This document shows, piece by piece, positions 29,328-37,330 of a DNA stretch of 64,000 nucleotides. The position numbers and the translations under genes are program-made. This stretch comes from Mesorhizobium sp. B2-4-3. GTDB lineage: Bacteria; Pseudomonadota; Alphaproteobacteria; Rhizobiales; Rhizobiaceae. Location of the stretch: positions 32,149 through 96,148 of the forward strand of contig NZ_VFVL01000024.1 in NCBI RefSeq assembly GCF_006442815.1, written 5' to 3'. Below the pieces are notes generated by a model. It was not told the origin of the DNA. It did no database searches and saw only the letters and a program-made list of their open reading frames with translations. Numbering within the stretch: the first letter of the stretch is position 1; each line of letters begins with the position of its first letter.

Positions 29328-31313
29328 TCACAAGCCGTCACTACCGGTGTCGCCACCGTCACCTTCGCCATCGCCATCGCCGGTATTGCCGCCGCCGGTG
29401 GGGGCAGCGTGGCTGCTGCCAGTCCAGGATGCCCTCCCGGTTTCCGTCGGCATCGGCTTGACCTTTGGTGCTTTCGGAATTGTCCGTATGACGGTCTTCG
29501 GTTTCGACACGGGCACGCGGACCACTTTTATCTTCGTGATGACCTTCGGGGCCTTGCACGCCATGACCACGGGGGTGGTGCGCGCGGGAAGACCGAGAAT
29601 GCCCATCGAATAGACGTCTTGCCGCTCCATGCCGGCTTTGAGGAAAGCCAGGGCGCGGGCCGGGTCGGCGGGCACGCCGTTGCGGCCTTCCTTGAAGATC
29701 ACGGCGAGCTCCTTCATGGCGTCGACATTCCCCATCGCCGCTGCCTGGAGCAGCAGGTCGAGGCCCTTGCCGGTGTCGCGCTCGACGCCGAGGCCATTGA
29801 ACAAGGCGCGTCCCCAGGAGGCCAGGGCGTAGGGGTCTCCCTTGTCCGACGCCTTCGAATAGAGGTCGTTCGCCTTCGATGTATCGACAGCCGTCCCTGT
29901 TCCGGACGAGGCGATGGAGCCGAGCGCGAACAGGGCGCGGATATGTCCCTTGTCCGCGGCTTCCTGGATCGCTTGCCTGGCCTCGTCGATCCTGCCCGCA
30001 GCCAGCAGCGCCCGCCCGAGCTCGTAACGGAAGCGCGCAATGTCGGGGTAGGACTTCACCGCCGCCTCGCAGGTATCGAGAGCCCCGCCACCGATCTCGT
30101 TCGACAACCGTCCGGGGACGACGCCTTGCAGGTCGAGCGGCTCGCCGGCGGCCTGGTCGCAAGGGTCGACATCCGGCGACAGTTTAATCGTCGCCCGCTT
30201 CGCGGCGTTGCCCACGCGGACCTCGAAGCCGACTTCGACGGGAGCTGCCGAGCCGATCTGCGGCTCGTAGCGCAGATTGTCGGCCTCGGCGGCCATCAGG
30301 CTCGATTGCGGCGACAGGACGCGACCGGGCAAGGACAGCGTTCCGGTCGCCGGGTAGCTCGCAAGCTTGAGGCTGATCGATGCATTCTTGGCCGGAAGCT
30401 CCAGTTTCAATGGAACCGGGCCGACGCCGACCGGGACGCGGATGTCACGACTTCCAATCGCTTCGGCGGCATCGGCAACCTGGATTCCGCGCTCCGCCGC
30501 CTGCTCGTTCTGCTGCGCGTCGGGCGGCGACGGCTCTGGTTGCTCCGTCCCGCGCATCAGCACGACATCGTCGAGCAGCGAGGAGTTCTCCCACGGGACC
30601 TGCTTGCCGTTGGTGGCCTTGACCACGTCGCGGCGCACGGCCGCCATGACCGAGCGTATCTCCTGGTCCGGCGCCAGCGCGCGGCGGGAAAAGGACGACG
30701 AGAACGGGCTGAGATCGCCTGAGCCGTCATAGGCGACCGCCCCCGGCTCGGTGGCATAGGCAATCAGCGTGTTCTGCGAACCTGTTAACTGCGCAAGTCC
30801 GCTGTCGCCGGCGACGATCAACTGGTCGCGCAGCCAATAGTCCTTGCGCGGGAAGGGATTGTTGCGACAAGCGTCGAGGATGATCATCTGGATCTTCGAT
30901 CTCGAGCGCAGTTGCCGCAGTATGTCGTCGACCTTGATGGCCTGGACCTCCATGTCGGCCGAATCTTTCAGCGACGCATCGACCGGAATCAGGAAATTCT
31001 CCCCGCCGATCTGAAAGCCATGTCCCGAATAGTAGACGACCGCGAGATCGGCACCGTCGGCTGCCGCCAGATAGTTGCGGAACCGCTCTTCGAACTGAAG
31101 CCTGGTCAGGTCCTTGGCGGCGAACACCTCGAAGCCGGCCAGCCGGAACGTGTTGGACACGTCGTCCGCGTCCTTGTCCGGATTCTTGAGCGCCGGGATC
31201 TCGCGATACTCGGAATTGCCGATGACGAGGGCAACCCTTCGATCGGCGTGCGCTTCGAATGTCGTGAGGCCCATGAAGAACAGAGCTGCAAGGAGCGCGC
31301 AGCATCGCAGCAT
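29328..31313 (-). CDS. Periplasmic caspase-like (peptidase C14) protein with Sel1 repeats
   Basis: A signal peptide (residues 1-23, ending AHA-D) leads into a caspase-fold domain starting RRVALVIGNSEYREIPALKNPDKDADDV. The catalytic dyad is His98 in YYSGHGFQ and Cys149 in ILDACRNNP, both intact. A Pro/Gln linker and a beta-rich middle section follow, then Sel1/TPR-type repeats (ALFALGSIASSGTGTAVDTSKANDLYSKAS, YALASWGRALFNGLGVERD) at about residues 430-590. The tail is Lys/Pro- then Gly/Asp-rich. At 661 residues it is a bacterial orthocaspase or metacaspase relative. Substrate and role are unknown; the Sel1 repeats probably bind partners. Confidence 0.88.
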   Translation of the reverse strand: MLRCCALLAALFFMGLTTFEAHADRRVALVIGNSEYREIPALKNPDKDADDVSNTFRLAGFEVFAAKDLTRLQFEERFRNYLAAADGADLAVVYYSGHGFQIGGENFLIPVDASLKDSADMEVQAIKVDDILRQLRSRSKIQMIILDACRNNPFPRKDYWLRDQLIVAGDSGLAQLTGSQNTLIAYATEPGAVAYDGSGDLSPFSSSFSRRALAPDQEIRSVMAAVRRDVVKATNGKQVPWENSSLLDDVVLMRGTEQPEPSPPDAQQNEQAAERGIQVADAAEAIGSRDIRVPVGVGPVPLKLELPAKNASISLKLASYPATGTLSLPGRVLSPQSSLMAAEADNLRYEPQIGSAAPVEVGFEVRVGNAAKRATIKLSPDVDPCDQAAGEPLDLQGVVPGRLSNEIGGGALDTCEAAVKSYPDIARFRYELGRALLAAGRIDEARQAIQEAADKGHIRALFALGSIASSGTGTAVDTSKANDLYSKASDKGDPYALASWGRALFNGLGVERDTGKGLDLLLQAAAMGNVDAMKELAVIFKEGRNGVPADPARALAFLKAGMERQDVYSMGILGLPARTTPVVMACKAPKVITKIKVVRVPVSKPKTVIRTIPKAPKVKPMPTETGRASWTGSSHAAPTGGGNTGDGDGEGDGGDTGSDGL

Positions 31314-31482
31314 GGCAAATCCCCCATATGTTGTGATCTGGAGGCGTCAAAAAGCCCGATTGCGGCGCAGCGGTCTGTTAAAGAGCTCACAATCAATACG
31401 CATTATCGAGGAAAGATAGCCTCGACGGCGATATATTCTTATTTAATTAATTTCTCATCTTTGATTTTTGATTACATTGACT

Positions 31483-32346
31483 TCAGGCCGCTTCCGCCAA
31501 AAATTCCGGGTTCTGCTTCACAAGGGCCAGCTTCAGCTTTTCCATGGCGCGGGCCTCTATCTGGCGGACGCGCTCCTTGGAGATGCCGAGCTGCTCGCCA
31601 AGCGATTCCAGCGTGGCGCCGTCGTCGCTCAGCCTGCGCTCCTCGATGATGCGAAGCTCGCGGGCGTTAAGCGCGCCGAGCGCGCTCTTCAGCCAGACGG
31701 CCCGGCGCTGGATATCGATCCGGTCGCCGACGATCTCGTCGGGGAGCGGGTCCTCGGAGACCAGGAAATCCATCCGCTCGGCGGCGCCGTTCTCGTCGGC
31801 CAAAGGCGCGTTGAGCGAGCTGTCGGGCGAGGACAGGCGTGAATCCATCATCGCCACGTCGGCTTCCGGAACGCCGAGCGCGGCCGAGACCTCGCGGTAG
31901 AGCGAGGCGTTTGAGAGCGGCTCGGCGCCGTTGGCGAGACGGGCGCGCAGACGCCGCAGGTTAAAGAACAGCGCCTTCTGCGCCGAACTCGTGCCGCCGC
32001 GCACGATCGACCAATTGCGCAGGATGTAATCCTGCATGGAGGCGCGGATCCACCAGGTGGCATAGGTCGAGAAGCGCACTTCGCGCGCGGGCTCGAAGCG
32101 GGCGGCAGCCTCGAGCAGGCCGACATGGCCCTCCTGGATAAGATCGCCGAGCGGCAGGCCGTAATGGCGGAATTTCGAGGCCATCGAGATGACCAGGCGC
32201 ATATGGGCGACGGTGATCCTGTGCAACGCGTGCTGGTCGTTCTCTTCCTTCCAGCGCAAGGCGAGGACATGCTCCTCGTCGCGCTCGAGATAAGGAGCCT
32301 TCATTGCCGCCCGGACCAGTGTCCGTCCTGCCGCGTCCTCGATCAT
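31483..32346 (-). CDS. rpoH2: RNA polymerase sigma-32 factor, RpoH2 type
   Basis: Heat-shock-family sigma factor that directs RNA polymerase to stress promoters. Regions 2.1-2.4 are visible (LRLVISMASKFRHYGLPLGDLIQEGHVGLLEAAARFEP, FSTYATWWIRASMQDYIL), then the diagnostic RpoH box QKALFFNLRRLR, and region 4.2 ATLESLGEQLGISKERVRQIEARAMEKLK. It has 287 residues. Rhizobia carry two rpoH genes; rpoH2 is the one controlled by the general stress sigma factor, and an EcfG-type promoter lies 73 bp upstream. This supports the rpoH2 assignment, though the paralogue is not in the window for comparison. Confidence 0.93.
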   Translation of the reverse strand: MIEDAAGRTLVRAAMKAPYLERDEEHVLALRWKEENDQHALHRITVAHMRLVISMASKFRHYGLPLGDLIQEGHVGLLEAAARFEPAREVRFSTYATWWIRASMQDYILRNWSIVRGGTSSAQKALFFNLRRLRARLANGAEPLSNASLYREVSAALGVPEADVAMMDSRLSSPDSSLNAPLADENGAAERMDFLVSEDPLPDEIVGDRIDIQRRAVWLKSALGALNARELRIIEERRLSDDGATLESLGEQLGISKERVRQIEARAMEKLKLALVKQNPEFLAEAA

Positions 32347-32418
32347 GCCGGCTCCTTTTGGCGGTGAGTGCGCTTACGGCAGTTGAAAAGACGCCGCCGC
32401 GCCCTACAACTGCCATGC

Positions 32419-32444
32419 AACGTGTCAGGCGCATCGATGGTTCC
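32419..32444 (-). promoter_or_regulatory. EcfG/RpoE2-type general stress promoter of rpoH2
   Basis: On the minus strand: GGAAC (32444-32440), 17-bp spacer, CGTT (32422-32419). This matches the GGAAC-N16/17-CGTT consensus. It ends 73 bp before the rpoH2 start at 32346 in the correct orientation. rpoH2 is known to be RpoE2-dependent in Sinorhizobium meliloti. Confidence 0.75.
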
Positions 32445-32650
32445 GCCGCCCGCGGGACCGATGCTGCCGGCGGGAACATTTTGTTATCGGCCCGGAAATG
32501 TCGCTTGGCGGATTGTCGGGTGATTTGAGAATCAGATTTCTGGCAGAGCCGATTTTTGAAATCTGGTTCCTTATTTCGTGGCCTTCTATCTGTCAGTTTC
32601 CGGCTCTCACAATCGCGCCGGGGCACCGGTCAAAACGGGATCACAGAAAA

Positions 32651-33424
32651 ATGAAATGGCTCAAATCGCTCCTTGTCGCTGGAACGTTGCAGATTCTGGC
32701 GGTCACGGCCGGGCATGCCGGCGCCAATCTCGACCAGATCAAGCAGGCGGGCGTCATCAAGGTCGGCACCGAAGGCACCTACGCGCCCTTCACCTATCAT
32801 GACGAATCCAACGCCCTGGTCGGCTTCGATGTCGAGATCGCCAAGGCCATCGCCGAAAAGCTCGGCGTCAAGGTCGAGTTCCTCGAAGGCAAGTGGGACG
32901 GGCTGATCGCCGGCCTCGACGCCAACCGCTACGACGCCGTCATCAACGAGGTCGGCATCACCGATGCGCGCAAGGCCAAGTATGACTTCTCCGATCCCTA
33001 CATCGCCTCGAAGGCGGTGCTGATCGTGCGCGGCGACAACACCGACATCAAGACCTTCGCCGACCTCAAGGGCAAGAAGTCGGCGCAGTCGCTGACCTCC
33101 AACTTCGGCAAGCTCGCCGAGTCCAATGGCGCCGAGCTCGTCGGCACCGACGGCTTCGACCAGTCGATCCAGCTTCTGCTCACCGGCCGCGCCGACGCCA
33201 CCATCAACGACAGCCTGTCCTTCCTCGACTTCAAGAAGCACAAGCCGGACGCCAATGTGAAGATCGCCGCGCAGGAAGAGAATGCCGACTATTCCGGCGT
33301 CATCGTGCGCAAGGGCGATCCGGAGCTGGTCGCGGCCATCAACAAGGCGCTGGCCGACATCAAGGCCGACGGCACCTACCAGAAGATCGCCGACAAATAT
33401 TTCGGCCAGGACGTTTCGAAGTAA
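32651..33424 (+). CDS. Polar amino-acid ABC transporter substrate-binding protein
   Basis: Periplasmic solute-binding protein (family 3) of an amino-acid importer. The ATG at 32651 gives a signal peptide of about 23 residues (ending GHA-G); an open frame upstream is rejected. The mature part opens with LDQIKQAGVIKVGTEGTYAPFTYHD, the family signature. Other motifs are LVGFDVEIAKAIAEKLGVKVEF, WDGLIAGLDANRYDAVINEVGIT and DFSDPYIASKAVLIV. It has 257 residues, normal for cystine/glutamine-type binders. The next genes are permease and ATPase, so a complete importer is present; the substrate (possibly cystine or another polar amino acid) is not certain. Confidence 0.93.
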   Translation: MKWLKSLLVAGTLQILAVTAGHAGANLDQIKQAGVIKVGTEGTYAPFTYHDESNALVGFDVEIAKAIAEKLGVKVEFLEGKWDGLIAGLDANRYDAVINEVGITDARKAKYDFSDPYIASKAVLIVRGDNTDIKTFADLKGKKSAQSLTSNFGKLAESNGAELVGTDGFDQSIQLLLTGRADATINDSLSFLDFKKHKPDANVKIAAQEENADYSGVIVRKGDPELVAAINKALADIKADGTYQKIADKYFGQDVSK

Positions 33425-33450
33425 GGCAATCGTCCTCTTGTTCGGAAACC

Positions 33451-33558
33451 GGCGGGCCGTCTTTGACGGCCTGCCTTTGTTGCGTGGTATCCATGGGGGC
33501 CGTCAAAGACGGCCCGTTGTTTTTTGCACGATATTCGTGCGCCGCCGTCTTTGACGGC
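33451..33558 (+). repeat. Three short stem-loops between binding-protein and permease genes
   Basis: The stem GGCCGTC/GACGGCC occurs three times: 33455-33471 (loop TTT), 33497-33515 (loop AAA, followed by GTTGTTTTTTG) and 33544-33558 (loop TTT), so orientation alternates. The second resembles a Rho-independent terminator. They probably stabilise the upstream mRNA and limit read-through, giving more binding protein than permease. Confidence 0.75.
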
Positions 33559-33630
33559 CCGCCGGGTTTTGCATGATAGTCAGTCCATACGGGGGAACGC
33601 GCCGCCGTATCTGGAAGGGAGAAGCGCTCC

Positions 33631-34311
33631 GTGCCGCACTGGCTGCAATTGATGCTGGAATCGTTGCCGACGCTGTTGTGGGCGGCGCTGATCTTCACCG
33701 TGCCGCTGACGCTCCTGTCCTTCGCGCTCGGGCTCATCGCCGGACTGGCGACGGCGCTGATCCGGCTGTTCGGTCCAAAGCCGCTGGTCGCGCTGGTTCG
33801 CTTCTATGTCTGGATCTTTCGCGGCACGCCGCTGCTCGTCCAGTTGTTCCTGATCTTCTATGGCCTGCCGTCGGTCGGCATCCTGCTCGATGCCTTTCCC
33901 GCCGCGCTGATCGGCTTCACGCTGAACATCGGCGCCTACACGTCGGAGATCATCCGGGCCGTCATCGGCTCGGTGCCGAAGGGGCAGTGGGAAGCTTCCT
34001 ATTCGATCGGCATGACCTGGAGCCAGGCGATGCGGCGCACCATCCTGCCGCAAGCCGGCCGCGTCGCGGTGCCGCCGCTTTCCAACACCTTCATCTCGCT
34101 GGTCAAGGATACCTCGCTGGCGGCGGCGATCACGGTGCCCGAGATGTTCCAGGCGGCGCAGCGCATCGTGGCCACCACCTATGAGCCGCTGATCCTCTAT
34201 GTCGAGGCGGCGGCGCTCTATCTCGCATTGAGCTCGGTGCTGTCGGCGCTGCAGGCGCGGCTAGAGGTGCGGCTCAACCGCTATGGCGGGTTCCTGGAGG
34301 CCAACGCATGA
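33631..34311 (+). CDS. Amino-acid ABC transporter permease (HisM/GlnP type)
   Basis: A 226-residue inner-membrane protein with about five helices. The start is GTG at 33631, with GGAAGGGAG about 10 bp upstream. Family features are FYVWIFRGTPLLVQLFLIFYGLP near the first third and the EAA loop EASYSIGMTWSQAMRRTILPQAGRVAVPPLSNTF, which contacts the ATPase. The stop overlaps the ATPase start by 4 bp (ATGA). Confidence 0.93.
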   Translation: MPHWLQLMLESLPTLLWAALIFTVPLTLLSFALGLIAGLATALIRLFGPKPLVALVRFYVWIFRGTPLLVQLFLIFYGLPSVGILLDAFPAALIGFTLNIGAYTSEIIRAVIGSVPKGQWEASYSIGMTWSQAMRRTILPQAGRVAVPPLSNTFISLVKDTSLAAAITVPEMFQAAQRIVATTYEPLILYVEAAALYLALSSVLSALQARLEVRLNRYGGFLEANA

Positions 34312-35075
34312 TCGGCCTCACCGACATCGAAAAGCGGTTCGGCGACAATCTGGTGCTGAAGGGTGTCACCGTCAGCCTGGACGAGGGCAGCGTGACGGCG
34401 CTGGTCGGCCCTTCGGGCGGCGGCAAGAGCACGCTCTTGCGCTGCATCAACCTGTTGGAGATCCCGACCTCCGGTTCCTTGCGCATCGGTGAGGAAGCGC
34501 TCGACTTCCATCCGGGCGGCAAGGTGCCGGCCAAGGACATCCAGCGCATCCGCCTGCAGACCGGCATGGTGTTCCAGAATTTCCAGCTCTTCCCGCACCG
34601 CACTGCGATCGAGAATGTCATGGAAGGGCTGGTGACGGTGCTGAAGTGGCCGGAGCCAAGGGCGCGCGAGCGGGCGCTGGCGCTGCTCGAAAAGGTCGGC
34701 ATGGCGCACAAGGCCGATGCCTGGCCGGCGACGCTGTCGGGCGGTCAGCAGCAGCGCGTGGCGATCGCCCGGGCGCTGGCGCCGTCGCCGCGCGTGCTGC
34801 TCTGCGACGAGCCGACCTCTGCGCTCGATCCGGAACTGGCACAGGAGGTGGTAGACGTGCTTGGACAGCTTGCACGCGAAGGCACGACCATGGTGATGGC
34901 CACGCATGATCTCAGGCTCGCCTCCAAGATCGCGCAGGAGGTGGTGTTCCTGGACGCCGGCGCCATCGTCGAGAAAGGCCCGGCTTCGGTGATGTTCGAC
35001 AATCCGGAGCGCGAGCGGACGAAGCGGTTTATAGCTTCGCTGAGGCAAGAGGCAGCACGCGAAGGCGGCGGGTGA
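34308..35075 (+). CDS. Amino-acid ABC transporter ATP-binding protein (GlnQ type)
   Basis: ATPase of the importer. Walker A GPSGGGKST is at residues 34-42, the Q-loop FQNFQLFPHRTAIENV follows, the signature is LSGGQQQRVAIARAL, Walker B is LLCDEPTSALDPEL and the H-loop is MVMATHDLRLASKI. It has 255 residues, normal for the polar amino-acid family, and overlaps the permease by 4 bp. Confidence 0.95.
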   Translation: MIGLTDIEKRFGDNLVLKGVTVSLDEGSVTALVGPSGGGKSTLLRCINLLEIPTSGSLRIGEEALDFHPGGKVPAKDIQRIRLQTGMVFQNFQLFPHRTAIENVMEGLVTVLKWPEPRARERALALLEKVGMAHKADAWPATLSGGQQQRVAIARALAPSPRVLLCDEPTSALDPELAQEVVDVLGQLAREGTTMVMATHDLRLASKIAQEVVFLDAGAIVEKGPASVMFDNPERERTKRFIASLRQEAAREGGG

Positions 35076-35348
35076 GTTGTTACCTTCCTTAAGGGGGAAG
35101 ACAGCCCGAAGGGCCAGCTGATAACGCAACCCGCGCCGCCGTCATTCTCGGGCTTGTCCCGAGAATCTGCCGAGTTACCCGGACTGACGGCGATCCTGTT
35201 TCATGAGGCGGTAGATCCTCGGGACAAGCCCGAGGATGACGGCGCGGGATGGGGAAGCTGAAAAGGTGCCCCAATGGCCTCGCAAGCCGCGGGAGACAAA
35301 AAACCCGGCGCGAGGCCGGGTTCTTCGTAAACTCAAAAGCGAAAAAGC
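35076..35348. repeat. Long palindromic repeat between the ABC operon and carD
   Basis: The gap holds a repeat (about 35133-35247) whose arms are inverted: GCCGTCATTCTCGGGCTTGT on the left and ACAAGCCCGAGGATGACGGC on the right. Each arm contains its own hairpin (CTCGGG/CCCGAG). No gene is visible. Confidence 0.75.
35299..35325 (-). terminator. Rho-independent terminator for carD
   Basis: Stem AACCCGGC/GCCGGGTT; on the minus strand it ends in TTTTTTG, 24 bp after the carD stop. Confidence 0.85.
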
Positions 35349-35930
35349 TCAGGCAGCTTCTTCCTGCTCGGCTTCCTCGTTGTCGGCCTTGGCGCCGCGC
35401 TTCGGACCCTTGTTGAGGTTGACCTCGATGAGGCGAACCGCTTCGGTCTCCGACATGCGGTTTACCGCGGCGATCTCGCGGGCCATGCGGTCGAGCGCGG
35501 CTTCATAGAGCTGACGCTCGGAATAGGACTGCTCCGGCTGGTTGTCGGCGCGGTAAAGGTCGCGCACCACTTCCGAGATCGAGATCAGGTCGCCGGAATT
35601 GATCTTGGCATCATATTCCTGGGCGCGGCGCGACCACATGGTGCGCTTGACGCGGGCGCGGCCCTGCACGACCTTCAGCGCGCGGTCGACATAGTCCTCT
35701 TCCGACAGCTTGCGCATGCCGATCGAGGTCGCCTTGGCGACCGGCACCTTCAGCCGCATCTTGTCCTTCTGGAAATCGATGACGAACAGTTCCAGCTTGT
35801 GACCCGCAACTTCCTGCTCGTCGATCGCCACGATCTGGCCGACGCCATGCGCCGGATAGACGATGAACTCGCCGGTCTTGAACCCGTGGCGGGCCGCGTT
35901 GGACTTCTTCTGCGGGGTGATCGTTGCCAT
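35349..35930 (-). CDS. carD: CarD/CdnL-family RNA polymerase-binding regulator
   Basis: CarD-type proteins bind the RNA polymerase beta subunit and stabilise open complexes at rRNA and growth-related promoters. The N-terminal RNA polymerase-interacting domain has FKTGEFIVYPAHGVGQIVAIDEQEV. The helical C-terminal domain includes MWSRRAQEYDAKINSGDLISISEVVRDLYR, with the conserved W-x-RR. At 193 residues it is slightly long because of an acidic Ala/Glu-rich tail. GGAGTT lies upstream of the ATG at 35930. Rhizobia often have carD, fdxA and the S4 gene in this order. Confidence 0.93.
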   Translation of the reverse strand: MATITPQKKSNAARHGFKTGEFIVYPAHGVGQIVAIDEQEVAGHKLELFVIDFQKDKMRLKVPVAKATSIGMRKLSEEDYVDRALKVVQGRARVKRTMWSRRAQEYDAKINSGDLISISEVVRDLYRADNQPEQSYSERQLYEAALDRMAREIAAVNRMSETEAVRLIEVNLNKGPKRGAKADNEEAEQEEAA

Positions 35931-36302
35931 TACGCCCTGAACTCCTTAGTTGTGCAGCCGGCATCATGCCGGCTCGAACCGATGGGGTCGGCAATAGCCG
36001 ACCATTAGCCGCGCAACAGGATGAACCCACCGGAAAAGCAGGGACCGGCATACCGCACGAATGCGACCGCCTGCCCCAGATCGCTCTGGTCCGGATCTAA
36101 AAGCTCACCTTTCAGTGATTTGGGGCGTTAGCGCCATAAATCGACGTTGTGTCACCGGCATGTTTCGCTGATGTAACACAAAAAGTCGGAAGAATCAAGG
36201 TTTTGCTGCGTTCGCTAACGTCAAACGGGGTCGCTGCCTGTCAAGACAGCAATTGTATCGGTCGCGTTACGTCGCGTCATGCCGGCGTCGCCGGCGCCAG
36301 CA
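35931..36302. other. Intergenic region upstream of carD
   Basis: This 372-bp gap should hold the carD promoter and leader. Two hairpins are visible near the start: GCCGGCATCATGCCGGC (about 35959-35975) and GGTCGGCAATAGCCGACC (about 35987-36004). A third perfect palindrome GCCGGCG-T-CGCCGGC lies near 36283 at the 3' end of fdxA. No gene or repeat family is recognised. Confidence 0.5.
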
Positions 36303-36641
36303 TCAATCGCCTTCACCGGGCTCCGCCGAGAAATATTTCTCGAACTTCCCGGTCTCGCCGTCGAAGGTCTTGGCGTCCGCGGGCGGCTCTTTCTTGGCGG
36401 TGATGTTGGGCCACTTCTCGGCGTATTCGGAATTGACCTGCAACCATTTGTCGAGGCCGCCCTCGGTGTCCGGCTTGATCGCGTCGGCCGGGCATTCGGG
36501 CTCGCACACGCCGCAGTCGATGCACTCGTCGGGGTGGATGACGAGCATGTTCTCGCCCTCGTAGAAACAGTCGACCGGACAGACCTCGATGCAGTCCATG
36601 TATTTGCATTTGATGCAATTGTCGGTCACGACGTAGGTCAT
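36303..36641 (-). CDS. fdxA: Seven-iron ferredoxin FdxA
   Basis: A small soluble electron carrier with a [3Fe-4S] and a [4Fe-4S] cluster. Cysteines at positions 9, 12, 17, 21, 25, 40, 43, 46 and 50 match the Azotobacter ferredoxin I pattern shifted by one residue. Cys9, Cys17 and Cys50 should bind the 3Fe cluster and Cys21, Cys40, Cys43 and Cys46 the 4Fe cluster. The C-terminal tail (KWLQVNSEYAEKWPNIT) is the family's usual one. It has 112 residues. The redox partner is not evident. Confidence 0.95.
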   Translation of the reverse strand: MTYVVTDNCIKCKYMDCIEVCPVDCFYEGENMLVIHPDECIDCGVCEPECPADAIKPDTEGGLDKWLQVNSEYAEKWPNITAKKEPPADAKTFDGETGKFEKYFSAEPGEGD

Positions 36642-36792
36642 TGCAGGCTCCGGAACGTCCCGATTTGCTCGGCTTTTTCACGTTGAGGTAACGCCTTTGC
36701 CGGCTGCTTGCAAGGGCAGGGCATTCGGGCACTGCCGGCCCCGGGGAATAGAATTCCAGCGGTCTCGCCACTGGCGGTCCGGCTGGCCCAAT

Positions 36793-37179
36793 TCAATCAT
36801 CGCCGAGCAGACGGTCGGTCTGCCGCCGCTCGCGTTTGGTCGGGCGCCCGCTGCCGGCCTCGCGCAGGGCTGGAATGGCATCCGGAACCGCCTCGCCCTT
36901 GGGTGTTGGCGCAGGCGACATATCCTCGTAAAGCAGCCGCGCCTCGTCGGCCGGACCGCGTCGCGTGCCGCAATTCAGCACCTTCCAGACCAGGATACGG
37001 CCCTCGAGCGTGATGGTGAGAACGTCGCCGGGCTTGACCAGATCGGAGGCCTGCGCTGCTTTGTCGCGATTGATGCGGACGCGCCCGGCGACGACGACTT
37101 TCGCCGCCAGGGACCGCGATTTCACCGCGCGCGAGAAGAACAGCCATTTGTCGATGCGCTGGCGGCCCTCTCCAACCAT
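36793..37179 (-). CDS. S4-domain RNA-binding protein (HslR/Hsp15-like)
   Basis: A 128-residue protein with an N-terminal S4 domain: RIDKWLFFSRAVKSRSLAAKVVVAGRVRINRDKAAQASDLVKPGDVL. In E. coli, Hsp15 binds free 50S subunits with stuck nascent chains. The C-terminal part (RRGPADEARLLYEDM, and RPTKRERRQTDRL) matches this family. The start at 37179 gives MVGEGRQRIDKW, the usual opening. It lies between fdxA and the helicase gene on the same strand; the helicase is upstream, separated by paired repeats. Confidence 0.9.
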   Translation of the reverse strand: MVGEGRQRIDKWLFFSRAVKSRSLAAKVVVAGRVRINRDKAAQASDLVKPGDVLTITLEGRILVWKVLNCGTRRGPADEARLLYEDMSPAPTPKGEAVPDAIPALREAGSGRPTKRERRQTDRLLGDD

Positions 37180-37189
37180 CGGGGCTAGC

Positions 37190-37327
37190 TTTGTTGGAGC
37201 ATGATCTCGCCCGAAAATCGGTTCCCACTTTTCGCTGACGCGGTCCTTCGGTTCGGGATCATGCTGTCTCTTTGTTGGAGCATGATCTCGCCCGAAAACC
37301 GGTTCCCACTTTTCGGGATCATGCTCC
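37190..37327. repeat. Two tandem copies of the GAGCATGATC palindromic repeat
   Basis: Copy 1 (37190-37265) and copy 2 (37271-37327) share TTTGTTGGAGCATGATCTCG, CCCGAAAA-CGGTTCCCACTT and a final GGGATCATGCT. Copy 2 is a clean palindrome, GGAGCATGATC...GATCATGCTCC. A diverged relative is at 17281-17353. The family is widespread in Rhizobiales. Confidence 0.85.
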
Positions 37328-37330
37328 AGC

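Noticed and set aside
29295..30722. 475-residue plus-strand frame opposite the caspase-like gene
   Set aside because: Antisense to a protein with signal peptide, caspase dyad and Sel1 repeats; no domain of its own.
35133..35247. Structured small RNA
   Set aside because: The sequence is a palindromic interspersed repeat with paired arms; nothing marks a promoter or a known RNA family.
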